This document shows, piece by piece, positions 44,803 through 54,524 of a stretch of 64,000 nucleotides of DNA. Location: contig NZ_FONQ01000004.1 in NCBI RefSeq assembly GCF_900112975.1, positions 124,001 to 188,000 of the forward strand. Reading direction: 5' to 3'. The translations under genes and the position numbers were made by a program. Origin of the DNA: Flavobacterium xueshanense. Lineage in GTDB: Bacteria; Bacteroidota; Bacteroidia; Flavobacteriales; Flavobacteriaceae. How positions within the stretch are numbered: the stretch's first letter is position 1; every line of letters starts with the position of its first letter. The notes under the pieces are model-generated. The model searched no databases, had not been told where the DNA came from, and was given only the letters and a program-made list of their open reading frames with translations.

Positions 44803-45126
44803 ATGACAAATCCGTATAAAGACAAATCTTGGTTTAAATTCTTGAGTAACAAATACGTTTGGGTCTTATTGTTTTTTTGCGTTTGGATGATTTTTTTGGA
44901 TAATTATTCCTACTTCGGTCATCGTATTTTGGATCAACAAATCGAAGATTTAGAGGATAATGCCACCTATTACAAAGAAGAAATAAAAAAAGATCAGCAG
45001 AACATCAAGCAATTAAAAAATTCAGAACAAATAGAAAAATACGCCCGCGAAAAATACTATATGAAAAAAGATAGTGAAGATATTTATATCATTGAATTCG
45101 AAGGTGACACGATTGAAAAAAAATAA
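44803..45126 (+). CDS. FtsB/DivIC-like septum formation initiator protein
   Basis: 107 residues from ATG 44803. One membrane helix (about 17-37, YVWVLLFFCVWMIFLD) is followed by an extracytoplasmic coiled coil (about 45-80) and the EKYAREKYYMKKDSEDIYII motif of the septum initiator family. It is a bitopic division protein that would pair with FtsL- and FtsQ-like partners. The in-frame ATG at 44734 is rejected because it begins within repeat A. It runs into mutA 48 bases later. Confidence 0.88.
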   Translation: MTNPYKDKSWFKFLSNKYVWVLLFFCVWMIFLDNYSYFGHRILDQQIEDLEDNATYYKEEIKKDQQNIKQLKNSEQIEKYAREKYYMKKDSEDIYIIEFEGDTIEKK

Positions 45127-45174
45127 ATAATTAAAATATTAATTATTCAAAACCACAATTTAATCAACCAAAAA

Positions 45175-46539
45175 ATGACAACAAATCTTTTCGATGATTT
45201 CAATCCCATTTCCTCCAAACAATGGAAACAAAAAATTCAGTTTGAACTCAATGGAGCGGATTATAATGAAACCTTAGTTTGGAATTCTCCCGAAGACATT
45301 CAGGTAAAACCTTTTTATCACAAAGATGAATTTACTAAAGCTTTTCCTGTTTCCACTAAAGCGACTGAATTTAAAATTTGTCAAAATATATTTGTCTATG
45401 ATATTCAAAAATCAATAGAAAGAGCGCTGGACACATTGAATCGTGGTGCAGAAAGCCTTAGGTTTACAATAGAAAACGAATCAATTGATATTACCAATTT
45501 TTTGGAGCAATTACCATTAGAAAAAGTTCCCGTTTATTTTAATCTTGGATTTATTTCAATCGATTTCGTTAAAAAAATAGATGCTTTTGCAAAGAAAAAT
45601 AATACCACCATTTTCTGCAATCTGGACCCAATTGGACAATTAGCCAAAGACGGAAACTGGTTTACAACCAAAGAAAAAAGTAATTTTGACACGCTGAATA
45701 TACTTTCGGCATCAACAACATCTGTATCTTTAATCAGTATTAATTCCGCTTTATATCAAAATGCTGGAGCCAACATGGTGCAGCAAATTGCCTATAGTTT
45801 AGGACAAGCCAATGAATATTTCAATAAAATTGAAGCTATTAATAAACCCATTGTTTTTGAAGTTGCCGTTGGGACAAATTACTTTTTTGAAATTGCAAAA
45901 CTGCGTGCGTTACGATTACTTTTTAAGCTGATTGCGGAGGAATACGATCACAAACTTGATTGCAATATCATTGTTTCACCTACTAAACGAAACAAAACAT
46001 TATACGATTATAATGTAAACATGTTGCGAACCACAACCGAATGTATGAGTGCAATTATTGGCGGAGCGAATGCTATTGCTAATTTACCATACGATGCATT
46101 GTACCACAAAGACAATGAATTTGGCGATCGAATCGCCAGAAATCAATTGTTGATTCTTAAAAAAGAAAGTTATTTTGACAAAGTTAATAACCCAGCTGAT
46201 GGCTGTTATTACATAGAAAATCTTACCAATCAATTAGCTGAAAAATCATTAGCTTTATTCAAAGATATTGAGGCTAATGGCGGTTTCTTGAAACAACTTA
46301 ACGATGGAATTATAAAAAGGAAAATTCAGGAAAGTGCAGATACGGCTCAGCAATTATTTGATTCTGGGAACGAAATTTTATTAGGAGCAAACAAACATCC
46401 CAACAAACAGGATAAAATGAAACATGATTTAGAACTGTTCCCTTTTGTAAAAGTTAAACCAAGAAAAACATTGATCACTCCAATAATAGAAAAACGTTTG
46501 GCAGAAAGAATAGAGCAAGAGCGATTGGATCTTGAATAG
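45175..46539 (+). CDS. mutA: Methylmalonyl-CoA mutase small (beta) subunit
   Basis: 454 residues of the mutase barrel fold, containing FPVSTKATEFKICQN and IIGGANAIANLPYDALYH, which corresponds to the conserved barrel segment of the large subunit. It lacks the C-terminal B12-binding domain (normally a further 150-200 residues), as usual for the non-catalytic subunit in Flavobacteriia. It pairs with mutB, which starts 625 bases downstream beyond an inserted toxin-antitoxin pair. Confidence 0.9.
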   Translation: MTTNLFDDFNPISSKQWKQKIQFELNGADYNETLVWNSPEDIQVKPFYHKDEFTKAFPVSTKATEFKICQNIFVYDIQKSIERALDTLNRGAESLRFTIENESIDITNFLEQLPLEKVPVYFNLGFISIDFVKKIDAFAKKNNTTIFCNLDPIGQLAKDGNWFTTKEKSNFDTLNILSASTTSVSLISINSALYQNAGANMVQQIAYSLGQANEYFNKIEAINKPIVFEVAVGTNYFFEIAKLRALRLLFKLIAEEYDHKLDCNIIVSPTKRNKTLYDYNVNMLRTTTECMSAIIGGANAIANLPYDALYHKDNEFGDRIARNQLLILKKESYFDKVNNPADGCYYIENLTNQLAEKSLALFKDIEANGGFLKQLNDGIIKRKIQESADTAQQLFDSGNEILLGANKHPNKQDKMKHDLELFPFVKVKPRKTLITPIIEKRLAERIEQERLDLE

Positions 46540-46611
46540 TAAGCCCGACTCTGTTATTTAATTTAATACCATTGGAAAAGAGTATATTTACTTTACTAAA
46601 AAAACAAAATA

Positions 46612-46845
46612 ATGGAAGCCATAAGACAAATCGTTAAGGTAAAAAATCACAAAATAAGCATCACACTTCCGGATAATTTTAACGCTGATGAAGTTGAAGT
46701 GATTATTCTTCCAAAGTCGAATAATGTAGAAATCCCTCAATGGCAAATGGACCAAGTTAGAGAAAGAACTGAGAAATATGTTAAGAATCCTTCTTCAGCT
46801 CAAGATATTGATGATTTTCTAAAAGATATTGATGGTGAGTTATAA
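46612..46845 (+). CDS. Antitoxin-like protein
   Basis: 77 residues. A beta-type N-terminal half (IRQIVKVKNHKISITLPDNF, resembling SpoVT/AbrB- or DUF-type antitoxins) is followed by a helical acidic tail (QMDQVRERTEKY ... FLKDIDGEL). It is directly upstream of a ParE-like gene and overlaps it by 14 bases, which is the reason for the antitoxin call. Antitoxin family is not certain. Confidence 0.75.
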   Translation: MEAIRQIVKVKNHKISITLPDNFNADEVEVIILPKSNNVEIPQWQMDQVRERTEKYVKNPSSAQDIDDFLKDIDGEL

Positions 46846-47131
46846 GACTGTAATTGTAGAGGAAGCTAAACTTGATTTCAAAACAGCTTTAGATTGGTAC
46901 AAAAGCATTCAACCTAAATTGGGCGATAAGTTCTCCAATTCTTTCAAGGAAAGTTTAAAAATAATTAAATTAAATCCGCTACTTTTTCAAATAAGATATG
47001 ACAAGACCAGAGTGGCTTTAATTGAAAATTTCCCATACTTAATTCATTTCAACTGCTACGATAACATAATTGTCATTAAAGCTATTTTTCATACTTCAAG
47101 AAATACTGAAATATGGATTGAAAGTAATTAA
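46832..47131 (+). CDS. RelE/ParE-superfamily toxin
   Basis: 99 residues from ATG 46832. The ParE pattern is visible: ALDWYKSIQPKLGDKFSNSF, then NPLLFQIRYDKTRVALIENF and a final IIVIKAIFHTSRNTEIW. The conserved YxxxxR/RVAL strand and HTSRNTE end are as in ParE-like toxins. It may block gyrase or cleave mRNA; the subtype cannot be read. The pair lies between mutA and mutB. Confidence 0.85.
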   Translation: MVSYKTVIVEEAKLDFKTALDWYKSIQPKLGDKFSNSFKESLKIIKLNPLLFQIRYDKTRVALIENFPYLIHFNCYDNIIVIKAIFHTSRNTEIWIESN

Positions 47132-47164
47132 AATTTCAAAAACTATAATCTTTGTACTAAACAA

Positions 47165-49303
47165 ATGAAAAGAAAAGATTTACAACATATACAATTAGAA
47201 AGTACAACGCTGAACGTGAAGAATGAAAATTCTTCGACTGATGCATTTCTTACCGCAGAGGGAATCGAACTAAAACAAACGTATTCGGAACAAGATATTG
47301 AGAATCTTACTCATCTTGATTTTGGAGCTGGATTTGCCCCAAATTTACGCGGACCTTATGCAACAATGTATGTTCGCCGACCTTGGACAGTGAGACAATA
47401 CGCCGGATTTTCGACCGCCGAAGAAAGCAATGCTTTTTACAGACGAAATCTGGCTGCGGGTCAAAAAGGACTTTCCATAGCTTTTGATTTACCTACGCAC
47501 CGTGGTTATGATTCGGATCATGAACGTGTAGTAGGTGACGTAGGAAAAGCAGGAGTTGCGATTGATTCCGTGGAAGACATGAAAGTTTTATTCGACCAAA
47601 TTCCGTTAGACGAAATGTCCGTTTCCATGACTATGAATGGCGCTGTTTTACCTATTATGGCTTTCTACATTGTTGCCGCCGAAGAACAAGGCGTAAAACC
47701 CGAATTACTTTCCGGAACAATACAAAATGACATTTTGAAAGAATTTATGGTGCGTAACACGTATATTTATCCGCCAACTCCTTCGATGAAAATCATTGCT
47801 GATATTTTTGAATTTACCAGCAAAAAAATGCCGAAATTCAACTCGATTTCTATTTCGGGATATCACATGCAGGAAGCGGGAGCCACTGCTGATATTGAAT
47901 TGGCTTACACTTTAGCCGATGGTTTAGAATACATTCGAACTGGATTAGCTACCGGAATGAAAATTGATGAATTCGCTCCACGCCTGTCTTTTTTCTGGGC
48001 AATTGGAATGAATCATTTTATGGAAATTGCCAAAATGCGCGCCGGAAGAATGATATGGGCAAAACTGGTGAAACAATTTGAACCAAAAGACGATAAATCA
48101 TTAGCCTTGCGAACCCATTGTCAAACTTCGGGTTGGAGTCTAACAGAGCAAGATCCATTTAACAATGTGGCCCGAACCTGTATTGAAGCCGCTGCAGCCA
48201 CTTTTGGAGGCACACAATCTTTACACACTAATGCTTTGGATGAAGCTATTGCTTTACCAACGGATTTCTCTGCAAGAATTGCCAGGAACACACAACTTTA
48301 TTTACAAGAAGAAACTAAAATTACCAAAACCGTCGATCCTTGGGCCGGCAGTTATTATGTCGAAAGCCTGACAAATGAAATTGCCGAAAATGCCTGGAAA
48401 CTTATTGAAGAAGTCGAAGAACTAGGTGGAATGACCAAAGCCATTGAATCTGGAATTCCAAAACTTAGAATAGAGGAAGCGGCAGCCAGAAAACAAGCCA
48501 GAATAGACAGCGGTCAGGATATTATCGTAGGCGTAAATCAGTATCGATTAGAAAAAGAAGATCCTTTACAAATTTTGGATGTGGATAACCAAATGGTCCG
48601 CAAGCAACAATTGGAACAATTAGACCGAATCAAAGCAACCAGAGATACTGAAAAAGTGCAGGATTCGCTGAAAAAATTAATCCTTTGTGCGCAAACCGGT
48701 GAAGGGAATTTACTGGAAATAGCCGTTGAAGCTGCTAGAAACCGAACTACATTAGGAGAAATCAGTGATGCGCTTGAAACGGTTTTTGGAAGATACAAAG
48801 CACAAATTAAATCCTTTAGCGGTGTGTATAGTAAAGAAATAAAAGACGACAAAAGTTTTGAAAAAGCAAAGCAATTAGCAGATGAATTCGCTAAAAAAGA
48901 AGGACGTCGCCCTCGAATCATGATCGCAAAAATGGGACAAGACGGACACGATCGTGGTGCCAAAGTGGTCGCTACCGGTTATGCTGACGTCGGTTTTGAT
49001 GTTGATATTGGTCCACTTTTTCAAACGCCAGCCGAAGCGGCTAAACAAGCTGTAGAAAATGATGTTCATATCTTGGGAGTTTCCTCATTGGCGGCAGGAC
49101 ACAAAACACTGGTACCACAAGTGATTGAAGAACTAAAAAATTACGGTCGGGAAGATATCATGGTGGTCGTAGGCGGAGTAATCCCTGCACAAGATTATCA
49201 GTTTTTATTTGATGCCGGTGCAGTTGCTGTTTTTGGACCCGGCACAAAAATTAGCGAGGCGGCTATTAAAATATTAGAAATTTTGATGGGAAGTTTCGAG
49301 TAA
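47165..49303 (+). CDS. mutB: Methylmalonyl-CoA mutase large (catalytic) subunit
   Basis: 712 residues, full length. The substrate barrel starts with [19 protein letters not shown] and contains [10 protein letters not shown] and [14 protein letters not shown]. The C-terminal B12-binding domain has [12 protein letters not shown], with the His of DxHxxG at about residue 593. Converts methylmalonyl-CoA to succinyl-CoA with adenosylcobalamin. It starts 33 bases after the toxin gene; AATCTTTG at about 47146 is only a near-match to a promoter element. It works with MutA and MeaB. Confidence 0.96.
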   Translation: MKRKDLQHIQLESTTLNVKNENSSTDAFLTAEGIELKQTYSEQDIENLTHLDFGAGFAPNLRGPYATMYVRRPWTVRQYAGFSTAEESNAFYRRNLAAGQKGLSIAFDLPTHRGYDSDHERVVGDVGKAGVAIDSVEDMKVLFDQIPLDEMSVSMTMNGAVLPIMAFYIVAAEEQGVKPELLSGTIQNDILKEFMVRNTYIYPPTPSMKIIADIFEFTSKKMPKFNSISISGYHMQEAGATADIELAYTLADGLEYIRTGLATGMKIDEFAPRLSFFWAIGMNHFMEIAKMRAGRMIWAKLVKQFEPKDDKSLALRTHCQTSGWSLTEQDPFNNVARTCIEAAAATFGGTQSLHTNALDEAIALPTDFSARIARNTQLYLQEETKITKTVDPWAGSYYVESLTNEIAENAWKLIEEVEELGGMTKAIESGIPKLRIEEAAARKQARIDSGQDIIVGVNQYRLEKEDPLQILDVDNQMVRKQQLEQLDRIKATRDTEKVQDSLKKLILCAQTGEGNLLEIAVEAARNRTTLGEISDALETVFGRYKAQIKSFSGVYSKEIKDDKSFEKAKQLADEFAKKEGRRPRIMIAKMGQDGHDRGAKVVATGYADVGFDVDIGPLFQTPAEAAKQAVENDVHILGVSSLAAGHKTLVPQVIEELKNYGREDIMVVVGGVIPAQDYQFLFDAGAVAVFGPGTKISEAAIKILEILMGSFE

Positions 49304-49332
49304 AAGCTGCTCATGAAAATTTTATTACTTAC

Positions 49333-49365
49333 AAAGCATCAATCGAAAAGTTGGTGCTTTTTTTT
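49333..49365 (+). terminator. Terminator after mutB
   Basis: Stem AAAGCATCAA/TTGGTGCTTT with one G-T pair, followed by a T-run. The rest of the 330-base spacer to 49634 is AT-rich; I see no gene there. Confidence 0.75.
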
Positions 49366-49633
49366 ATGCTAATTTACTCAAAACAAGGCATTTAACTCCT
49401 ATTAAAACAAAATGAAATTAGATACTTTTATTAACATTTTATATGGAATTCATTAACAGTCAGGCCTTTAAAAAATAGGTAAATTTACACAAGCTGACGA
49501 TAATTAACCTATTAAAATACTGATATACAGATTATCAAAATATTTAAAAAAAGTAGAAGTAAAAAACCAGCCTTAGCATTCATTAGTGTTTTACAAGTGC
49601 AATAACTCAATAATTAATTTAAAACTAAATATT

Positions 49634-50152
49634 ATGAAATCACTTATTATCATATTCATTTTAACCATTACTATCGCAGCGAATGGTCAAGTAACCGAAA
49701 AAGGAAAAATCAAAATTGAAGAACTGCCCGGAGTTGTAATTAAAAGAGTTGGAACTGATTTTTCTGTCTATATTCCTGATAATAATCCTGATCAAAGTGT
49801 AAAAATGGTGGAAGATCAATTTATTGCTTTTGATCTAGGAAAAGGTGCTGAAGGTTTTGAAGAATACCTTGTAGTAATGGAAGCAAAAAACGGCTCTTTG
49901 ACCGCTACCTATAATGAAAACGGAAAATTGGTTCGTGTAGTAGAAAATTTTAAAAACGTGCGACTTCCAAGTGAAGTTATCTACTCCATTTATAGAACAT
50001 ATCCTGGTTGGTCTATTGTAAATGATAGTTTTCTTTACACTCAGGAAGATGGAGATATAATCAACAAACAATATAACATTAAAATTAAAAAAGATAAGGA
50101 AGTCGTTAAATTAGTAGTTCGCCCAAATGGGGAAATCCTAAAAGCAAAATAA
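49634..50152 (+). CDS. Secreted hypothetical protein
   Basis: 172 residues from ATG 49634. MKSLIIIFILTITIAANGQ is a Sec signal peptide; an earlier ATG at 49586 would place 16 extra residues ahead of it. The mature protein has repeated GxxVxxVxNF-like strands and a final GEILKAK, similar in style to PepSY-like proteins (NGKLVRVVENFKNVRLPSEV, then YPGW), but this is not certain. Monocistronic, with its own terminator. Confidence 0.6.
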   Translation: MKSLIIIFILTITIAANGQVTEKGKIKIEELPGVVIKRVGTDFSVYIPDNNPDQSVKMVEDQFIAFDLGKGAEGFEEYLVVMEAKNGSLTATYNENGKLVRVVENFKNVRLPSEVIYSIYRTYPGWSIVNDSFLYTQEDGDIINKQYNIKIKKDKEVVKLVVRPNGEILKAK

Positions 50153-50169
50153 TCTAATTAAAATCACAA

Positions 50170-50207
50170 GAAAATAGGCTGTCAAAATTTTGACAGCCTA
50201 TTTTTTA
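50170..50207. terminator. Perfect palindromic bidirectional terminator
   Basis: AAAATAGGCTGTCAAAA / TTTTGACAGCCTATTTT, 17-base perfect stem with no loop bases, then TT; between the secreted protein gene (+) and the lysozyme-like gene (-). Confidence 0.9.
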
Positions 50208-50223
50208 TGGTATTAAAAAGTGA

Positions 50224-50865
50224 TTATCTCTTTTTTACTTTTGCATTGATATCGGCAATGATGAACGAAGTGTCATAACCCCCAAACATTTTTATATAAC
50301 TTCGTATTGAGCTTCCGTAAGCATCTCTGAAATTGCGTTTGCCTTTGTGTTTAAAATATTTTTTTACAGATCCTGCACCTCCTAAATGTGCAGCAGCTAA
50401 AATACCAGATTCCGTTATTTGGATACCATTTAATATAGTACCCTCATATTTTTCAATTTCTGTTTTCAACTCCCATTTATTTTTTGCTAAAAGCGCTAAA
50501 AAAGCTTTTTCTTGAAGTTCAGGACTATTTAAAAAAGCGGAGCGATTGTATATACCAACTGATTTTAATGTTTCTATACCAAACTGGTATTTACCCATAT
50601 AACCCAGAGAATTTATTTTTTTATATTTATTTTCAGACTCTCTATAGCCGATTGCTTCTTTAAAGCCAATAAAGAAATTTCCGGTATAAGGGATGTTTAA
50701 ATTGGTGTATTCTTCTTGTTCTTCTGATGGATATAAGTAGTGTGTTCCATCTTCTTCATTGATGAGAAACCATGAGTTGGTTTCCAAATTAAAAGGTCTA
50801 AAACCTGAGCTCAAAAAAACTGTAATTACAGTCAGACTTGTATAAAAATACCATTTCTTAATCAT
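50224..50865 (-). CDS. Lysozyme/transglycosylase-like exported protein
   Basis: 213 residues with an N-terminal hydrophobic anchor or signal (about 5-20). Residues from about 75 have AIGYRESENKYKKINSLGYMGKYQFG, here split: the likely catalytic Glu in YRESEN and the MGKYQFG turn typical of lysozyme-superfamily muramidases. AAAHLGGAGSVKKYF matches the C-terminal helix. Probably cleaves peptidoglycan. It is the first of a cell-wall set that continues with DUF2279, mltG and dapF on the same strand. Confidence 0.7.
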   Translation of the reverse strand: MIKKWYFYTSLTVITVFLSSGFRPFNLETNSWFLINEEDGTHYLYPSEEQEEYTNLNIPYTGNFFIGFKEAIGYRESENKYKKINSLGYMGKYQFGIETLKSVGIYNRSAFLNSPELQEKAFLALLAKNKWELKTEIEKYEGTILNGIQITESGILAAAHLGGAGSVKKYFKHKGKRNFRDAYGSSIRSYIKMFGGYDTSFIIADINAKVKKR

Positions 50866-50962
50866 AAATTGTTTTTCTTCAAAACGCTGTCCCGTTATGA
50901 AATTTCTACGTGCAAAGATACAATAAAAATAATTATACTGAAAATCAAGTAGTTAAACTTTT

Positions 50963-51877
50963 CTAAAAATAGATGAAGTGGTATTTTATATCGTTAAAAC
51001 GCACGAACTCAATTGCCGGTGCCGGGATTTTAACCGTGTTAAGAACAGAAAAAACGGTCTTTAAAAAATGAGAATTGGTCTTTATTTTTGTTAAATCAAC
51101 ATCCAAACTAAGGTAAAATTGTCTGAATCTTTTTGGATTTGTAGTCGAAAAGGCAACTTCGTTATCTCTGTTTCCGTTCAGCATTCCTTCCGCTCCATAT
51201 CCAAAAGCTAAATTCAGCCATTTTGGTATTTTAGAACCTTTAGCAAAAGAATGTAAATTGACTGAAAGCCAATAGGTTTGTCCATTGTAATCTTTTAAAA
51301 TTTGCTCCGTGAAGGAACTACCTAGTACTTCTGGTCTAAAATTGGCATATTTTGTAGTATGAAAAGAGAATTTCGGCACAATACGTTGTTCGTTCCAGAT
51401 TAATTCCTGAGAAACATATAATGCTGTACCAGAAGCATTAGCAATTATATCGCCGGAAGAAGCACCCCATTCAGAAGAATATCCGTCTAAAACCTCAACG
51501 GCGGTCAGAAATGCAAAGCCTAAACCCGCTCCATATAATAACTGATTTTTTTTATTTGCGCCGCTCCAGTGCAACATTTCAGCGCCAAATCGGCCAAGCT
51601 GATAAGACGAAAATACATGACCGACTTTATCCATTTGAAGCCACTCTGTGTTATCATTTATAAAATGAAAATCAGATTTGGAATAATTGGCGTACCAAAG
51701 TTGGTTTAAACCTACCAAAGTTCCCGTGGCCAAAACAGCTTCCGAAATGATAACGGTATTTTGCCTTTTCTTATTTAAAGAATCGGATGGTTTAAAGAAA
51801 CTTTCCTTACGGTTTTGTGAAAAACCAATTTGAAATCCGATAAACAATAAAAATATGAGGAGTACTTTAAATTTCAA
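50963..51877 (-). CDS. DUF2279 outer-membrane/periplasmic protein
   Basis: 304 residues from TTG 51877, which yields the signal peptide MKFKVLLIFLLFIGFQIGFS; ATG 51910 gives 11 extra residues overlapping mltG by 31 bases. The DUF2279 core contains WLQMDKVGHVFSSYQLGRFG and GYSSEWGASSGDIIANASGT with conserved His and Asp residues. Function unknown; possibly an outer-membrane-associated enzyme. It follows mltG by two bases and so is likely cotranscribed. Confidence 0.8.
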   Translation of the reverse strand: MKFKVLLIFLLFIGFQIGFSQNRKESFFKPSDSLNKKRQNTVIISEAVLATGTLVGLNQLWYANYSKSDFHFINDNTEWLQMDKVGHVFSSYQLGRFGAEMLHWSGANKKNQLLYGAGLGFAFLTAVEVLDGYSSEWGASSGDIIANASGTALYVSQELIWNEQRIVPKFSFHTTKYANFRPEVLGSSFTEQILKDYNGQTYWLSVNLHSFAKGSKIPKWLNLAFGYGAEGMLNGNRDNEVAFSTTNPKRFRQFYLSLDVDLTKIKTNSHFLKTVFSVLNTVKIPAPAIEFVRFNDIKYHFIYF

Positions 51878-51879
51878 AA

Positions 51880-52920
51880 CTATCTTTTCACACCTTGACT
51901 GTTGATCCAATCTGAATATTTTTTGGCGTTTTTATTGTGTTCTGGTAAAGTAGCGGCAAACTCATGGTATCCGAAACGCTTTACACTCGCACAGAAATAA
52001 ATGAAGTTATTTTTTTCAGGATCCAAAACAGCTTCTAACGCTGTGATGTCAGGCATAGCAATAGGTCCAGGAGGCAGACCAACATTCATATATGTATTAT
52101 AAGGATGCGACATTGTCAGATCATTGTAAAAAACTCTTTTAATTACCTGATCAAAATCATTCGATTTCTTTTTCATCGCAAATATTACGGTTGGATCAGC
52201 CTGCAATGGCATTAGCGCTCTTAAACGATTCAAATAAACACCTGCAATCCTCGGTCTTTCGTCTTTTTTTACAGATTCTTTGTGAACGATCGAAGCCAAA
52301 ATAGTCGCTTCGATTGGAGTTAATCCTTGTCTTTGTGCTTTGGCAACTCTTTCCTTGTTCCAAAAATTACGGTATTCCTTAATCATTTTATCGCGAAACT
52401 TTTCAGCCGTTGTATTCCAATAAATCTCATACGTATTCGGAATAAACATTACTAAAATATTCTCTTCATTGAACCCGTTTTCTTTCAAGAAAACAGAATC
52501 TTTGAACGAATTCAATAATGATAAACTGTCGGCTTCTATTTGAGAACCTACACGTCCCGCTAAATTTTCTACACGTTCCTGATTATTGAAAGCCAATTTT
52601 ACAGGCGAATTAAGTCTCAAGGTTTTTACCAATTCATAACTGTTCATTCCTTTTGTGAATAGAAAACGCCCCGGAATCACATTGTCAGAATAGCCTCTTT
52701 TGTTGGCCACCATTTCAAAACGCTCCATATTATCCACATAAGGAGCAATTATCTTTTTGACATCCTCGTATTTTGAATCAGTGGGGACATAGACAAACAC
52801 TTCTTTATCTTCAAATTTTGTATTGGCGGCAAAAATCTGACGTAAAATAATCAGTCCGTAAATCATTAATATTGATATTAAAACAACAGACGTAATCGTA
52901 ATGATTTTTTTGATATTCAT
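51880..52920 (-). CDS. mltG: Endolytic transglycosylase MltG (YceG)
   Basis: Cleaves nascent glycan strands and so sets peptidoglycan chain length. 346 residues: one membrane helix (about 7-28), LysM-like domain (about 40-110), and catalytic domain with the conserved ILASIVHKESVKKDE, carrying the catalytic Glu, then RIAGVYLNRLR, MPLQADPTVIFA and YNTYMNVGLPPGPIAMP. Genes for DUF2279 and the lysozyme-like protein follow. Confidence 0.92.
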   Translation of the reverse strand: MNIKKIITITSVVLISILMIYGLIILRQIFAANTKFEDKEVFVYVPTDSKYEDVKKIIAPYVDNMERFEMVANKRGYSDNVIPGRFLFTKGMNSYELVKTLRLNSPVKLAFNNQERVENLAGRVGSQIEADSLSLLNSFKDSVFLKENGFNEENILVMFIPNTYEIYWNTTAEKFRDKMIKEYRNFWNKERVAKAQRQGLTPIEATILASIVHKESVKKDERPRIAGVYLNRLRALMPLQADPTVIFAMKKKSNDFDQVIKRVFYNDLTMSHPYNTYMNVGLPPGPIAMPDITALEAVLDPEKNNFIYFCASVKRFGYHEFAATLPEHNKNAKKYSDWINSQGVKR

Positions 52921-53017
52921 ATATGGTATTGTTTTTTTCCCGGAATCATGATACGACCATTCTTCCTATTTACTTGATTTTTAAATGATATTGGTTCAAA
53001 ATTAAAAAATTTAAAAT

Positions 53018-53551
53018 TTAAAATTTAGTATTGATTAATTGAAAAATTGCTTCGTCTTTATAAATTCCGTTTACAAAGGTCCAGTCTTTCTTTACGCCTA
53101 TCATTTCGAATCCAAATTTAGTAAAAAGTGCTTTACTAGCTTCATTTTCGATACCAATATTTGCATATAACTGGTGTAAATTAAGATTACAAAAAGCATA
53201 TTCGATTAATAATCCAAGAGCTTCGGAACCAATATTCTGTTTTCTGTATTCATTGTCTTGGATAACGATACCAACTCCTGCCCTGTTATTTTTTGGATCA
53301 AAATCAAATAAATCAATTAAACCCAAGGCCGGAAAATCCTTATCCTGACAAATAGCCAATCGCAATTGCTTGGCTTCATAAATATCCTGATGTGCATTTT
53401 CTAAATATTGTTTGACCAGAAACCGGCTGTAAGGCGTATGCGTATTACTAACTTCCCAAATGCTCTGGTCGTTTTCTATGGCATATACAAACTCCAGATC
53501 ATTGGGTTCTAATGCACGAATATAGATGTTGTCGCCTTTTAATGTTTTCAT
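53018..53551 (-). CDS. GNAT acetyltransferase (RimJ/RimL type)
   Basis: 177 residues starting NIYIRALEPNDLEFVYAIEN. The acetyl-CoA motif is EYRKQNIGSEALG, with NLHQLYANIGIENEASKALF as the C-terminal half. Closest in style to ribosomal-protein or SpeG-like acetyltransferases. Encoded 32 bases after dapF on the same strand. Confidence 0.88.
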   Translation of the reverse strand: MKTLKGDNIYIRALEPNDLEFVYAIENDQSIWEVSNTHTPYSRFLVKQYLENAHQDIYEAKQLRLAICQDKDFPALGLIDLFDFDPKNNRAGVGIVIQDNEYRKQNIGSEALGLLIEYAFCNLNLHQLYANIGIENEASKALFTKFGFEMIGVKKDWTFVNGIYKDEAIFQLINTKF

Positions 53552-53583
53552 TTAGGTATTTGGTTCTTGGTTTTGGGTTTTAG

Positions 53584-54387
53584 TTAAATCTTAATCGTTC
53601 CTTTAAATACAAATTCCGCTGGCCCTTTCAAGAAGACATTAGTAAACTGTTCTTCTTTTTTATCAAAAGAAACGACTAATTTTCCGCCTACAACATTCAA
53701 ATCAATTGCTGAACCATTCGTTTTTCCTAAAACATTCATTGCAATTGCAACTGCCGTCGCTCCTGTTCCGCATGAAAGTGTTTCATCTTCTACGCCTCTT
53801 TCATAAGTTCGTAACGAAAAAGTGGTGTCGTCAATTTGTTTAACAAAATTGATGTTGCTTCCTGCTTTCCCGTATAAATCTCCGTATCGAATGGCTGCTC
53901 CATTTTCCTTAATATTATAATTTTCTAAATCGTCTACTAATTGCACATGATGCGGCGAACCCGTATTTAGAAAAACATAATCTGAACTTACTTTTACCTC
54001 ATCAACATCAATCATTTGTAACGAAACCAATCCGTCATCCGCAATTGTTGCATGGTGTAAACCATCTGTGGCAATAAAAGTAGTGCTGTTTTGAATTACG
54101 TTCAGCTTTTTGGCGAAAGCCACTAAACATCGCCCACCGTTACCACACATGGAACTTTGGTTTCCATCAGAGTTGTAATAGACCATTTTGAAATCAGTCG
54201 TCATTGCGAGATTTGGAGCAATCGTATCATTTTCCAATAAAATAAGACCATCGCCGCCTATTCCAAAACGTCTGTCACATAAATTTGCAATGAGTTGTGT
54301 ATTTTCTTTTGGGAAAAATTCCGAACGGTTATCAACCATTACAAAATCATTTCCTGTTCCTTGGTATTTATAAAATTCTAGTTGCAT
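53584..54387 (-). CDS. dapF: Diaminopimelate epimerase
   Basis: Interconverts LL- and meso-diaminopimelate for lysine and peptidoglycan synthesis. 267 residues from ATG 54387. The two catalytic Cys are in MCGNGGRC (first Cys at 81) and SCGTGATA (about 203). The in-frame TTG at 54411 lies inside the promoter element and is excluded. It begins a minus-strand run with a GNAT gene and mltG. Confidence 0.95.
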   Translation of the reverse strand: MQLEFYKYQGTGNDFVMVDNRSEFFPKENTQLIANLCDRRFGIGGDGLILLENDTIAPNLAMTTDFKMVYYNSDGNQSSMCGNGGRCLVAFAKKLNVIQNSTTFIATDGLHHATIADDGLVSLQMIDVDEVKVSSDYVFLNTGSPHHVQLVDDLENYNIKENGAAIRYGDLYGKAGSNINFVKQIDDTTFSLRTYERGVEDETLSCGTGATAVAIAMNVLGKTNGSAIDLNVVGGKLVVSFDKKEEQFTNVFLKGPAEFVFKGTIKI

Positions 54388-54408
54388 TTTAATTTGTATT
54401 GATTCCAA

Positions 54409-54416
54409 CAAAAGTA
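54409..54416 (-). promoter_or_regulatory. -7 element (TACTTTTG) of dapF
   Basis: Exact TAnnTTTG on the minus strand; leader of about 18 bases to ATG 54387. Confidence 0.55.
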
Positions 54417-54524
54417 CGAACTATTAATGAAATGTTAATCACTGTTAAAGAGCGTTAAACTGTATTTTAAGAAAGCAATTTAGTTTTATTTTTACGAATA
54501 AATATCTTTAAAAACGATTTTAAT

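Noticed and set aside
54388..54411. TTG start of dapF at 54411
   Set aside because: It lies in the TACTTTTG element; ATG 54387 fits family N-termini.
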